From Lepus europaeus (taxonomy: Eukaryota; Chordata; Mammalia; Lagomorpha; Leporidae): DNA of 64,000 nucleotides. Position 1 is the first letter of the stretch, and the number at the start of each line of letters is the position of its first letter. The notes beneath the pieces are model-generated. The model did not search any database. It saw only the letters and a program-made list of their open reading frames with translations, and had not been told where the DNA came from. A program made the position numbers and the translations under genes. The stretch is taken from positions 50,678,716-50,742,715 of the forward strand of contig NC_084833.1 in the NCBI RefSeq assembly GCF_033115175.1. Reading direction: 5' to 3'. This document shows positions 34,721-58,432 of this stretch, in pieces.

Positions 34721-35070
34721 GGGCCAGCGCCGTGGCTCAATAGGCTAATCCTCCGCTTGTGGCGCCGGTACCCCGGGTTCTAGTCCTGGTCGGGGCGCCG
34801 GATTCTGTCCCTGTCGCTCCTCTTCCTGTCCAGCTCTCTGCTGTGGCCCGGCAGTGCAGTGGAGGATGGCCCAAGTCCTTGGGCCCTGCGCCCGCATAGA
34901 AGACCAGGAGAAGCACCTGGCTCCTGGCTTCAGATCAGCGCGGTGTGCCGGCCACAGCGCGCCGGCCACAGCAGCCATTGGGGAGTGAACCAATGGAAAA
35001 GGAAGACCTTTCTCTCTGTCTCTCTCTCTCTCTCACTGTCCACTCTGCCTGTCAAAAAAAATTTTTTTTA
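34721..35070 (+). mobile_element. CSINE, young/intermediate type
   Basis: Head GGGCCAGCGCCGTGGC, doubled GCCGGCCACAGC in the CG-rich part, tail CTGCCTGTCA plus A-rich and T-rich sequence. Confidence 0.92.
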
Positions 35071-35999
35071 ATGAACTTATTAATATATTAGATTAGATTC
35101 TCAGGGTGCCCTTAAGCATTTCCAACTATTTTGTTTATGAGATTTCCTCAGCATTTTAGTAATAGAGTTTGACATATAGCAAAGTGATCAACAAACAACA
35201 GTTGAATGAATGAGAACTGTCTGAGGCCAAAACCTGCTCTTTTCATCACTATCTTTTATGCAGATATTGGTGACTTTATGAGTTGAAGGTGGTTGGCCAA
35301 ATTCTTCAGAGTGGCCCCTATATAAAAGTCCTCCTGGTAGACTAATCAAGAGACATTTGGTCTCTTAAGGTTTCAGTTCCTCTCAGCATGTTTTGGGGAT
35401 CTGGCTTAGGATACACAGTGGTTCTTAAATGAAGTTGCAAAATTGATCGATAAGGGTATTTTGTAAGAAGAATAGGCCACAAAAGCAACACTGCTTCTCC
35501 AATTTAAAGACTAATGTTAGTTATTTCAAGATTTTGTAGAATTATAAAAACTAGTAAAGGTCAAGTTGACAATTTCCCACGGACATGTAATATTTATTGT
35601 TACTCAATTACCTAGATGATATTCTGTAACAATTGCTTAATTTCTGGGAAAAAATATTTCTACACAACTCAAGTATGCTAATGGTTTTTATACAGCCCTC
35701 ATTTCTGGTTACACACTGAGAGAAGAAAATTATATTATACAGTTTAGGTATAATTCTAAATTGTTTCTCTTCCCATTTATGTTTATTAATTCTAATTTGC
35801 TTCATTCCAAGTGTTGTTTATTAGCAGAAGACAACCTTAGCTGCTGAATAACCAGTAAAGAGAGACAAAGAGGGAGAGAGTATGGAAGGGAGGAAAGAAA
35901 AGAGGGAGGGAGGGAAGAAGGAAAAAAGAAAGAAATGGGTGGAACAGGAGTAGGTATAAACAAAGCTACATTAGAGTGAGCTATCTAAAGGCTATCGGA
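35071..35999. other. Unassigned intergenic, with a purine-rich tract
   Basis: No gene. A GA-rich low-complexity tract lies at about 35862-35936 (AGGGAGGGAGGGAAGAAGG). Confidence 0.45.
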
Positions 36000-36264
36000 G
36001 GGCAGGCATTTAGCCTAGTGGTTAAGATGCCTACCTCCCACATCAGAGTACAGGGATTCAATTCCCACTTCCGGTTCCTGACTCCTACTTCCTGCCAAGG
36101 CAGACCCTGGGAGGCAGCAGTGATGGCTTAATTGGGTTCCTGCCACTCCTCTGGGAGACCTAGATTGAGTTCCCAGTTTCCTTCAGCCCTGGCTTCTGTG
36201 GGCATTTAGGGAGGAGAGAACTCTCTTCTCTCTTTCTCCCTGCCTCTCAAACAAATTTTGAGAA
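36000..36264 (+). mobile_element. CSINE, divergent type
   Basis: A well-preserved divergent-lineage head, GGCAGGCATTTAGCCTAGTG GTTAAG (36001-36026), then TCCTGCCACTCCTCTGGGAG. Short A-rich end. Confidence 0.85.
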
Positions 36265-36390
36265 AAAAGAATTTTACAGGGGTAACTGAGTGTAATCAGA
36301 ATGTAAGCAGGCAAACAGCAATGAATGATGCAGTACCACTGCAAACCTGTAGCCAACACAGAGGAAATGAGGTTAATAAACACAGATATT

Positions 36391-36734
36391 GGCCGGCGCC
36401 ACGGCTCAATAGGCTAATCCTCTGCCTAGCGGCGCCGGCACACTGGGTTCTAGTCCCGGTCGGGGCACCGGATTCTGTCCCGGTTGCCCTTCTTCCAGGC
36501 CAGCTCTCTGCTGTGGCCAGGGAGTGCAGTGGAGGATGGCCCAAGTCCTTGGGCCCTGCACCCCATGGGAGACCAGGAGAAGCACCTGGCTCCTGCCATC
36601 GGATCAGCGTGGTGCGCCGGCCGCAGCGCGCCAACAGCGGCGGCCATTGGAGGGTGAACCAACGGCAAAAGGAAGACCTTTCTCTCTGTCTCTCTCTCTC
36701 TCTCACTGTCCACTCTGCCTGTCAAAAATAAATA
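36391..36734 (+). mobile_element. CSINE, young type
   Basis: Complete. The perfect 16-bp target-site duplication AATAAACACAGATATT is at 36375-36390 and 36735-36750. Confidence 0.96.
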
Positions 36735-36750
36735 AATAAACACAGATATT

Positions 36751-37488
36751 TATCTCCTATTGCTTTTTGATCTCCTGCTAGTACCTTCCATCTACCTGAG
36801 ACTAACCAAAAGCCAGGGGGAAAGGGATTTTGATGACATAATCCATACAGGTGAAGTAAATCTAAAGGGGCAACAGAGACTATCCGGCACAGTGACATGG
36901 AAGTACAAGCAGTTCCACAATTTTGCTATAAATATTTCCAAAGTAAAAAATTACCTATTAGAAGATGCCGGAAACAGAGTTTTGAATGTCAGTCTTTGGT
37001 ACTATGTAATGTATCTGGAATTATTATTACCATTACTAAAGTATTTTTATTCACTCACTACCTTTTTAAACTAAACTTATTGAACACCTAGTTTGTGTGA
37101 CACATTAGATGCATACACTAAGGAAAATATGACATACTTGCTGTCTTCTAAGGGTTTATAATATATGGAAAATCAATGTAAACAAATAAATACCAAGTAA
37201 GTGGTGTGTGTGTGCCTTGGGTTGTTAAAACAAGATTCTCAGTTTCAGCTGAAATTCCAAGAAAGTAAAATGCCGACTATTCCCACATTGTACAGCAAAA
37301 TGCAAAACTACAAAAGCAAAAATTCTCAAAAGAGAGGAAGGGAGTTGCTTTTGCAACTCTAAAATTGTCCACCCACTTCCAGGTCAGAGAAAGATGACAA
37401 TTTAGAAGACACAGAAAGTCTTTGGTGTGCTGTGTGTGGACATGACTTTTTACTCACCTCATCCCCAGGGAGAGATTTTAATAGAATT
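36751..37488. other. Unassigned intergenic sequence
   Basis: No gene. ATTGAACACCTAGTTTGTGTG near 37079 resembles the stock phrase of an old mammalian repeat, but I do not assign it. Confidence 0.4.
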
Positions 37489-37504
37489 TTTTAAAATGAT
37501 TTAT

Positions 37505-37805
37505 TGGGGGCAGTGCTGTGACATAGTAGGCTAAGCCTCCACCGGCAGCGCCAGCATTCCATATGGCGCCAGTTCATGTCCCAGCAGCTCCTCTTTTGAT
37601 CCAGCTCTCTGCTACAGCCTGGGAAAGTAGTATAAGATAGCCCAAGTGCTTGGGCTCCTGCAACTGCATGGGAGACCTGGAAGCTCCGGGCTTCAGATCA
37701 GCCCAGCTCTAGCTGTTACAACCATTTGCAGAGTGAACCAGCAGATGGAAGACCTTTCCCGCTGTCTCTCCCTCTCTCTGTAACTCTGCCTCAAATAAAT
37801 CTTTT
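37505..37805 (+). mobile_element. CSINE, old type
   Basis: Inserted in the tail of the antisense CSINE that follows, so the two tails face each other (compare TTTTTAAAATGATTTATT before it and TTTTTAAAAATATTTATT after it). Positions 37738-37751 read CCAGCAGATGGAAG. Confidence 0.88.
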
Positions 37806-38106
37806 TAAAAATATTTATTTACTTATTTTGAAAATTATAATGAGACAGGGGTAAAGAGAGAGAGAGAAATCTTTCAACTGCTGCCTCAATCCCCAAATGG
37901 CCATAAAAGCTAAGGCTGAGCCAGGCAGAACCCAGGAGCCAGGAGTTTCATCCAGGTCTCCCACGTGGGTGGGTGGAGTCCAAACACTTGAACTGTCTTC
38001 CTCTGTTTTTCCCAGACCATTAGCAGGGAGTTGGATCGAAAGTAAGGCAGCCGGGACACAAACTGGCACCCAAATGGGATGACCGCTACACCACAATGCC
38101 AACCCC
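37806..38106 (-). mobile_element. CSINE, old type, antisense
   Basis: TATTTATTTACTTATTTTGA tail, core TCTCCCACGTGGGTGGGTGG, head CACAATGCCAACCCC. Slight deletion before the head (GGGATGACCGCTACACC). Confidence 0.87.
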
Positions 38107-38798
38107 AACAAAGTTTTGATATTTGCCCCTAGAGCTGGGGGGCTTGGGGTCACAGTGGACTAGTGGCTGACAGACACTATTCTAGGCACAGGTGAATACA
38201 ACAGTGAACAATAAAAACATTCTCTGCCTTCACAGAGCCAACATTCTAGCAGAACCTCGAGAGCAAGACATTTTGGCTAACAAAATGCAAAGGTGAGTTT
38301 TGAGTCTGGTCAAAAGTACAAGGCACACATACATTGTGATTATTTCTTTGGATCATATATTTGTTACTCCAGAGGGTCAGGTGGAAGGATAAGGAAACTT
38401 CCACAGAAAGAACCTGGAGGTGAACTCACAGATACTAACAACATTGAGTTGATAGCCAGACAAGTTTCTTCAAGTTTAAGCAAGAGATTACAAGAATTTT
38501 TTCATTAGAGTAAATGTGAGAATGGATGTATTTCCAAAGAACCTATAAAGTTACAAATGTCAATAGTAAACACCTGTCAAGTTCAAGGTGTTTATATACT
38601 ATAATCATAGGTTGACCAAGTTAAGAATTTTCTTACCCCTTCCTGTTTCAGCTTGGAAAAAGAAAGGCAAACTAGTTGTGGTTGTTGGTGGTGGTGGTGG
38701 TAGGGGATGATAGAAGAGAAATTTTAGGCAGGAACAGAGAGGAAATCAAGCATTTACCCTTTTGTCATGGCAAGCTCAAGTTGCGAAGTTGAGAGAGG
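38107..38798. other. Intergenic with an old mammalian repeat phrase
   Basis: 38180-38270 (CACTATTCTAGGCACAGGTG, then AACATTCTCTGCCTTCACAG) is typical wording of an old L2/MIR-class repeat. The rest is unassigned. A (GGT)n run is at 38684-38700. Confidence 0.45.
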
Positions 38799-38813
38799 CA
38801 AGAAACTTCACTC

Positions 38814-39151
38814 CTTTTTTTTTTTTTTAAGACTTATTTTATTTATTTGAAAGACAGAGTTACAGAGAGAGTAGAGACAGAGAAGACAGAGAAGTTTTCC
38901 ACCCTCTGGTTCACTCCTTAAATGGCGTCAACGGCCAGAGCTGCACTGATCCAAAGCCAGGAGCCAGGAGCTTTTTCTGGTCTCCCACACGGGTGTAGGG
39001 GCCCAAAGATTTGGGCCATCTTCCACTGCTTTCCCAGGCCATAGCAGAGAGCTGGATTGGAAGAGAAGCAGCCAGGACTAGAACCGGTGACCATATGGGA
39101 TGCTGGCACTTCAGTCCAGGGCGTTAACCTGCTGCGCCACAGCGCTGGCCC
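38814..39151 (-). mobile_element. CSINE, old type, antisense
   Basis: Complete. The perfect 15-bp target-site duplication CAAGAAACTTCACTC is at 38799-38813 and 39152-39166. Confidence 0.95.
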
Positions 39152-39166
39152 CAAGAAACTTCACTC

Positions 39167-39650
39167 TTAATGGTATTAGATTTATTAATCACTGATGTGT
39201 CTAGTTGTTTAATTGACTAGTTGACTTTTTTTTACTTAAATAACCAGAAAAATCATGAGATTTGTACCTTATTTCATTCAAAAGTATGTAAAAATTAACT
39301 CCATATATGGAGGGAAATAGTAATTTCCACATTGCATCTGGTATATTCCATTTGTTCAATATACCAGTTACAGTTGCTAAGCACAACACCATAATAAAAT
39401 TTATGTGTACATGAGGGAAAATTTCCATCTTTTATTTAGAATTTACTTTTATCTGATTCTTAAAAATCCAGAGATTGCTTACCAATGATGTTCAAAGAAG
39501 TAGTGCTATGTTTGCTGACCCTATCTTCCTACACAATATTTACTAATCATTTTTTAGCTACCAGTTAAGGATAAAGATGTATCCTGAGCCAAACCTTCAA
39601 AACACACAGAGAAGAGCTGGAAAAATCACATGAACCATAAGTGTTTAAGA
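39167..39650. other. Unassigned intergenic sequence
   Basis: No gene or repeat recognised. Confidence 0.4.
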
Positions 39651-39661
39651 TCTTCACTTTT

Positions 39662-39982
39662 GGCCAGTGCTGTGGCGTAGTAGGTTAAGCATCTGCCTGT
39701 GATATCAGCATCCCACGTGGGTGCCAGTTTGAATCCTGGATGCTCCACTTCCAATCCAGCTCCCTGCTGATGGCCGCGGAAGGCAGTAGAGGCCCAAGTG
39801 CTTGGACACCTGCACTCCCATGGCAGACCCCTAAGAAGTTCCTGGCCCCTGGCTTCAGATTGGCCCAGCTCCAGCTGTCGCGGCCATTTGGGGAGTAAAG
39901 CGCGAATGTTCGACCGCTCTCGCTCGCTCTTCCCCTTTGTAACTATGCCTCTAAGTAAATAAATAAATCTTAAAAAAAAAAG
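39662..39982 (+). mobile_element. CSINE, old type
   Basis: Sense copy with a CpG-bearing GCGCGAATGTTCGACCGCTC variant near 39899. TCTTCACTTTT before it resembles CTTTCACTTTT after the next element, so this and the antisense copy form one bracketed pair. Confidence 0.88.
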
Positions 39983-39986
39983 ACCA

Positions 39987-40302
39987 CTTTTTTTTTCTAA
40001 AGATTTACTTATTTTTTTTGAGAGGCAGAACTAAAGAGAGGCAGAAGCAGAGAGTCCTTCCATCCACTGGTTCACTCCCCAAATGGCTGCAACAGCTGGA
40101 GCTAGACCGATCCGAAGCCAGGAGCTTCTTCCAGGTCTCCCACGGAGGTGCAGGAGCCCAAGCACTTGGGCCTCTATTGATTTCCCAGGCCATCAGCAGG
40201 GAGCTGGATTGGAAGTGGTGCAGCCAGGACTCAAAATGGCACCCATATGGGATGGTGGCACTGCAGGCAACAGCTTCACCCACCTCACCACAGCACCAGC
40301 CC
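39987..40302 (-). mobile_element. CSINE, old type, antisense
   Basis: Tail-to-tail with the preceding sense copy, making an inverted pair across 39662-40302. Head CACAGCACCAGCCC. Confidence 0.9.
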
Positions 40303-40605
40303 TAGACTTTCACTTTTGACAAAAGCCAACCAAATGTTCCTTCTTCTATTGGTCTACAAATAGAGCTTTAATAAGTGTTACTCTGAAGAGTCTCAGAGCC
40401 CCAGATATTTGCTCAGGAAATAATAACCAAAAGGACAGGTTTTGCAGGTATCCGCTGTTCTTTCATGTATTCACTCAATGAAGGTTTGATGAGTACCTTC
40501 TGTATGCCAGGCATTGTTCCAAGGACTAAGCATATCTCAGTAAGTAAAGAAATAACCAAAACTTCCTATCCTTGGAAGAAGATTTTAAAAAAAGAAGAAG
40601 AAGAA
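40303..40605. other. Unassigned intergenic sequence
   Basis: GAGTACCTTCTGTATGCCAG near 40491 is a stock phrase of an old mammalian repeat. (GAA)n lies at about 40593-40606. Confidence 0.4.
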
Positions 40606-40612
40606 GACAAAA

Positions 40613-40881
40613 GGCCAGCGCAGCAGCTCACTAGGCTAATCTTCAACCTGCGGCACTGGCACCCCGGGTTCTAGTCCCGGTTGGGGCGCCAGATTCTGTC
40701 CGGGCTGCTCCTCTTCCAGGCCAGCTCTCTGCTGTGGCCTGGGAGTGCAGTGGAGGCTGGCCTGAGTTCTTGAGCCCTGCACCCCATGGGAGACCAGGAG
40801 AAGCACCTGGCTCCTGACTTCGGATCGGCGCAGTACACCGGCCACAGCAGCCATTTGGGGGGTGAACCAATGGAAGGAAGA

Positions 40882-40928
<47 letters not shown>

Positions 40929-40954
40929 AACTCTGCCTGTCAAAAAAAAAAAAA
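40613..40954 (+). mobile_element. CSINE, young/intermediate type, long (CT)n
   Basis: (CT)n of about 38 bp at 40888-40925. AGACAAAA flanks it. TCCTATCCTTGGA (about 40565) and TCCTATCCCTGGA (about 40972) bracket a wider interval and could be the true target duplication. Confidence 0.92.
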
Positions 40955-41106
40955 AGACAAAAAAAAAAAAATCCTATCCCTGGACAGTTAAGTCGTTCCC
41001 TAACTCCCTGGAATAACAAGTTTCCCTCCTCATTTTCACTTGAGCTACCTTCAAGGAGTTTCTTTTCATTGTATTCAAAAATCTTCTGTAAAAGTAACCT
41101 AATAAG

Positions 41107-41428
41107 GGGCCAGCACTGTGAGTTAATCCTTCGCCTATGGTGCCAGCATCCTATATGGGCGCTGGCTCTAGTCCTGGCTGCTCTTCTTCCAATCCAGCTT
41201 TCTGCTATGGCCTGGGATAGCAGTAGAAGATGGCCCAAATCCTTGGGCCCCTGCACCCACGTGGGAGACCTAGAAGAAGCTCCTGGCTCCTGGCTTCGGA
41301 TTGGCACAGCTCCGGCCATTGCAGCCATCTGGGAAGTGAAACAGTGGATGGAGAACCTCTCTCGCTGTCTCTCCCTCTCACTGTCTCTAACTCTACCTCT
41401 CAAATAAATAAATAAAATCTTTAAAAAA
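41107..41428 (+). mobile_element. CSINE, old type
   Basis: The head lacks a few bases of the A-box region (CAGCACTGTGAGTTAATCC). The perfect 17-bp target-site duplication AAAAGTAACCTAATAAG is at 41090-41106 and 41429-41445. Confidence 0.95.
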
Positions 41429-41599
41429 AAAAGTAACCTAATAAGAAGTTACCATCCCTATTGACAGGGAGTGCCAACAAATGAATGAGAAAATGATTAA
41501 TGTAATAATAAATTGAGAAAAGAATGAAGTACGGTTTACTAACATAACAAACAGCAGGAAATACATAAAAAAATTTTTTACTAGTAATCAAAAACTACA

Positions 41600-42060
41600 A
41601 AGAAAATTAAAGCAAGAGTTTTTTTGTTCCTTCCTATCAACTTGATAACTGTACAGTGTACTCACAATATCCAATGTTGGTGAGGGTACAATGAAAGAGG
41701 ATTCTCAGGCACTGTAGAATGTAAATAGATACAATATTTTTTTGCAACTTAGCCATATAAGTCTTAACTACAAATGTGCATTCCCTCTGACCCCACAATT
41801 CTACTTCTATGAATTCATCATAAGGATGTAATCAGGAAAGTACACCAAATAGTGTATAATCATCATTATGATATTTTTATAATAGCAAAAATTTGGAAAG
41901 AATCTAATTGCTCACCAATAGTAAGGTAAATTATCTCATTTCCACACAATAGAACACTATACAACTACTGAAAATATAAATATTTATGAAAATAAAATGG
42001 CTATAACTTTTTAATGGTATTAAAAATAGTTTAATATAATTTTATATGTAAAAGAACTGA
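41600..42060 (+). mobile_element. Old L1 ORF2/3' fragment
   Basis: ACCCCACAATTCTACTTCTA near 41791 and AGAACACTATACAACTACTG near 41951 are L1M-type ORF2 3' phrases. Diverged. Confidence 0.65.
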
Positions 42061-42239
42061 CAGATTTGTATGCAACACATAACCGTAAATATGTTACATG
42101 ACAATTTTTAAATGGATATTCAGTCACTCATTCAACATTCTTTATTCCCTTCGCCAATATTTATTAAGCACTTCATACATGCTAGAAATGTGTACATCAA
42201 AAAAATGAACTACTAATTTAATTTGTTACTTTAAAAATG

Positions 42240-42560
42240 ACAGTAACCATTGTTGGCGAATTTGAGGGGGGCAACCCCATATACTACAGTTGAGGACCTA
42301 ACAGTAAAACTTTTCTAGAGGGCAATTTAGCTCTTTTCATGAAAAGCCTTAAAATTATACATTCCATTTGAACCTGTAATTCCATTTCTTGGAACTGACT
42401 CAAAAGAAAAGAATATGGATGTTAAACATATATAGGAAACAGTTCGTGAGTTATTTGGAAGGACCTAAATATCAAACAATAGGGATCTGGGTAAACATAT
42501 GTTCAGAATGCAGAATACCAGGGCATCTTTGTTTGACCTGCAAAATGTTTAAGACAAGAA
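42240..42560 (+). mobile_element. Old L1 fragment
   Basis: AGAGGGCAATTTAGCTCTTT near 42318 and TTCCATTTCTTGGAACTGAC near 42381 repeat the L1M-type theme. It may be a second copy or the same lineage as 41600-42060. Confidence 0.55.
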
Positions 42561-43050
42561 AGTGTTCAAACACATACATGCACAGGCTTTTAAATAGTGT
42601 GATTCTACGTTGCTGCGAACCTGACCACACCACCTGAGTCAGTTCTTGTACATGTAAAACTCTCATCCCGAAGGGATGCTTTCAACTCCAACTTAATCTA
42701 GGCACTCACCTCTTCTTTAAAAAGAGAATTACCAGTCGGTAGGTGTTTTTGGCAGCTATGTTCAGAGCTGTCTTAAACTAGTTCATTTGGGGATTTGCCA
42801 GAAGATCCTCTCGAAAAGAAAATAGATAATTCAGAAGAAAAAGCCCGTTTATTCTCAGTGGCCTAATCTAATCTATCGGGTGTCTGCTTGGTTCTGAGGG
42901 CACGCAAAGACAGTAGTTCAAAGTCTGGAGGAGGAAAACAACAGTGATAAAAAATGAAGGGCTGCTGGTATCAGGGTCTTCAAAGAGATTTAAGGAAGGC
43001 AGAGGATTCCTAAGTGCAAAGCAAAGAACGTACACCAGCAAGATACTCGA
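42561..43050. other. PSMA1 upstream flank
   Basis: Unique sequence leading into the CpG island. No exon could be supported here. Confidence 0.45.
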
Positions 43051-43217
43051 GGAAGAGTATGGCTGACACACATAAACGGGCCATTATTCTGTGGCCTTTC
43101 CTGAAGCCGCGTTCTTCTCAGACACACACAGCTCAGATCTCGGAGGACGATGAACCTGAGACTCCAGAACGGGCTACGAGCTGCAGGTTAGCCACTGCCA
43201 GCACTCCGGGGCCTAGG

Positions 43218-43260
43218 TTTCCCGCCAATCTCAGTTCCTCCTTCTCCCGGGGCCCCGCCC
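43218..43260 (+). promoter_or_regulatory. E2F-like, CCAAT and GC-box cluster
   Basis: TTTCCCGCC (43218-43226) overlaps CCAAT (43225-43229), and CCCCGCCC follows at 43253-43260. These are candidate E2F, NF-Y and Sp1-family sites respectively. Function is inferred from motif and position only. Confidence 0.5.
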
Positions 43261-43442
43261 ACGCAGGAGGGCGCGAGGAAGCGTTGGAAACCTATCGATA
43301 GCTCCGGAATAGACTGATCTACCCTGCGCTGCCGCCGTCAAAATCCCGCAGCCTTCTCTGTAGATCGCCGAGCGGTAGTTTCGGCTCGTTCTTTACTCCG
43401 CACCTTCGCTAGGAGTACTGCAGCCAGGCCGGCGTCGGAACC

Positions 43443-56338
<12,896 letters not shown>

Positions 56339-56650
56339 GTGACAAGACAGTCTATATGTGTGTTTTCAAATATGTAAGAGTACAGGAACACATACTGATG
56401 AAAATAATCTATACTTTGAACCAAAATATGAAAGTGGTAGGAGTATATGTTTAGGAATCAGCCCAAATGTGAGTTTTTTCTGGGCAACCTCATTGAAACC
56501 ATATAATGGGTGCATTTTTCTTTAAGGGGGTCTGTATAATCATTTTGTAGACATTGTAGGTATCTATACTAATGTTTTTATATGAAGAAAATAGTGTCTT
56601 TACAATTTTAAAGACAACTGTGAAATAAAATTATTTCACCACCTGTTTTG
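56339..56650 (+). other. PSMA1: PSMA1 3' UTR
   Basis: About 300 bp of AT-rich sequence from the stop to just past the AATAAA. No SINE has inserted in it. The cleavage point near 56640-56650 is inferred. Confidence 0.75.
56624..56629 (+). terminator. PSMA1: PSMA1 poly(A) signal AATAAA
   Basis: AATAAA in TGAAATAAAATTATTTCACC, followed by a T/GT-rich stretch (TGTTTTGTATTGTTTTTTT). A second AATAAA at 56748-56753 could serve a longer form. Confidence 0.8.
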
Positions 56651-56864
56651 TATTGTTTTTTTAAGTAGTTTCAACTGTAAATTGTAGTCTAGAAATACAG
56701 CTGATTATTTGTGTTTGCAAAATTGCCTTAATTTTAGTGATAGAGAAAATAAATACTTCTTACTGTCACAGCCTGCAGTCTGTGGACTGACTGCATGAAA
56801 ATCCATGACGATTTGCTTTGGAATACAAATTTCATGGTGCAACCTTAGAAATCCATTCTTTTTT

Positions 56865-57119
56865 TAAAAAAATTTATTTATGTATTTGAAAGAGTAACAG
56901 AAAGGCAGAGAGAGAGAAGAGAGAGGTCTTCTCTCTGCTGGTTCTCTCCCCAAATGGCTGCAACGGCTGGAGCTGAGCCGATCTAAAGCCAGGAGCTTCT
57001 TCTGGTTCTCCTACGCAGGTGGAGGGGCCCAAGGACCATCTTCCACTGCTTTTCCAGGTTGTAGCAGAGACCTGGATCAGAAGTGGAGCAGCTGGGACAG
57101 GAACCGGCGCCCATGTGGA
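56865..57119 (-). mobile_element. CSINE, old type, antisense, lacking its 5' head
   Basis: Tail ATTTATTTATGTATTTGAAAG at the left. The element stops at CGGCGCCCATGTGGAATT, so the tRNA-like head is absent. It starts about 220 bp beyond the PSMA1 poly(A) site. Confidence 0.88.
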
Positions 57120-57137
57120 ATTAAAACCTTGAAAACT

Positions 57138-57453
57138 GGGAGCTGGCATGTGGCATATTGGGTAAATCCATCACCTGTGACACTGACACCCTGTATGGGT
57201 GCCAGTTTGAGTCCTAGCTGCTCCACTTCTGATCCAGCTCCCTGGGAAAGCATCCAAAGAAGGCTTAAATGCTTGGGCTCCTGCACCTACATGGGAGACC
57301 CAGATAGAGTTCCTGGCTTCAGTTTGGCCTGGCCCTGGCCATTGCAGCCATTTGGGGAATGAACCAGTGAATGGAAGACTTCTATCTGCCTGTCTCTTTC
57401 TCTCTCTCTGTCACTGTGCCTTTCCAACATAAATAAAAATAAATCTTAAAAAA
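57138..57453 (+). mobile_element. CSINE, old type
   Basis: Head GGGAGCTGGCATGTGGCATA, tail CATAAATAAAAATAAATC. Forms an inverted pair with the preceding copy. Confidence 0.88.
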
Positions 57454-57465
57454 CATTATAGAGGA

Positions 57466-57797
57466 GTGGCCAGCACTGTGGCATAGCGGGTAATGCTGCC
57501 ACTTGCGGTGCCAGCATCCCACGTGGCCGCCGGTTTGAGTCTCGGCTGTTCCACTTCCAATCCAGCTCTCTGCTGTGGCCTGGGAAAGTAGTGGAAGATG
57601 GCCCAGGTCCTTCAGCCCCTACATCCATATGAGAGACCAAGAGGAAGCTTCTGGTTCCTGGCTTCAGGTTGGTGTAGCTCCAACTGTTACAGCCAACTGG
57701 GGAGTGAACCAGTGGATGGAAGACCTCTCGGTCTCTGCCTCTCCTCTCTCTGTGTAACTTTGACTTTCAACTAAATAAATAAATCTTTTAAAAAAAA
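57466..57797 (+). mobile_element. CSINE, old type
   Basis: Complete. The perfect target-site duplication ATTATAGAGGA is at 57455-57465 and 57798-57808. Confidence 0.94.
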
Positions 57798-57808
57798 ATT
57801 ATAGAGGA

Positions 57809-58149
57809 AAAAAAGCTTTAGAAACCACAGCTTTCCTACTTAGACTAGCAAGATTAACATATGAAAGGATTTATTCTATTCAACCAGCAGATGGCAGCTC
57901 TGTTCCTCGAAGGCCAGTTTTGTAAAAATAAAAGGAAAATCTTAATTCCAAACCTCATATCCTCCCTAGCCCTGCTCAGCTTAATTTTTAGTCAGGCTGC
58001 CTTTATTCCCACATGCTTTGTAGTCGATTTTTATCTTAGACCATACAAAATGGAATCAGAGAAAATCTGATTTTTTAAGAAAACACAATATCAAAATTTT
58101 GCTGATTTTGCACCAAAATAAAGTTGTCTTTTAATTCCACAAACTTTTG
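57809..58149. other. Unique sequence holding a CTCF core
   Basis: No gene. It contains the CTCF-like motif listed separately. Confidence 0.45.
57884..57897 (+). promoter_or_regulatory. Candidate CTCF site
   Basis: CCAGCAGATGGCAG matches the CTCF core CCASYAGRKGGCRS at all 14 positions. It lies outside any SINE, about 1.2 kb past the PSMA1 poly(A) signal. Binding is inferred. Confidence 0.5.
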
Positions 58150-58432
58150 AAATTTTTTATTTGTTTTGTTTTGTTTTTTCTTTTTTTGAAAAGTAAAAGA
58201 ATTTTCATCTCCAGGTTTACTCCTCAGATGCCCACAACTGCAGCTGGGCCAGGCCAAAGACAAGAACTCAGTGCAGGTCTCCCACATGGGTGGCAGGGTT
58301 CCAATTACTTGAGCTATAGCCTGCTGCTTCTCAGGGTGTACATTAGCAAGAAGCTGGATGGGAAATGGAAACATGACTTCCCAGGCACTTTAATATGGAA
58401 TGCAGGTACCACACATCCACCTCACTTTTTTC
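58150..58432 (-). mobile_element. CSINE, divergent type, antisense
   Basis: TTTTTCTTTTTTTGAAAAGT left, core TCTCCCACATGGGTGGCAGG, then ATATGGAATGCAGGTACC. The head is degraded. Confidence 0.8.

Noticed and set aside
1..43000. PDE3B exons or the alternative upstream first exon of PSMA1
   Set aside because: No matching peptide or first-exon sequence was recognised in the upstream 43 kb.
43014..43301. 95-codon + frame and a 109-codon antisense frame (43409-43738) in the CpG island
   Set aside because: GC-rich, stop-poor sequence yields chance frames. No known protein, and the antisense frame covers the PSMA1 start.
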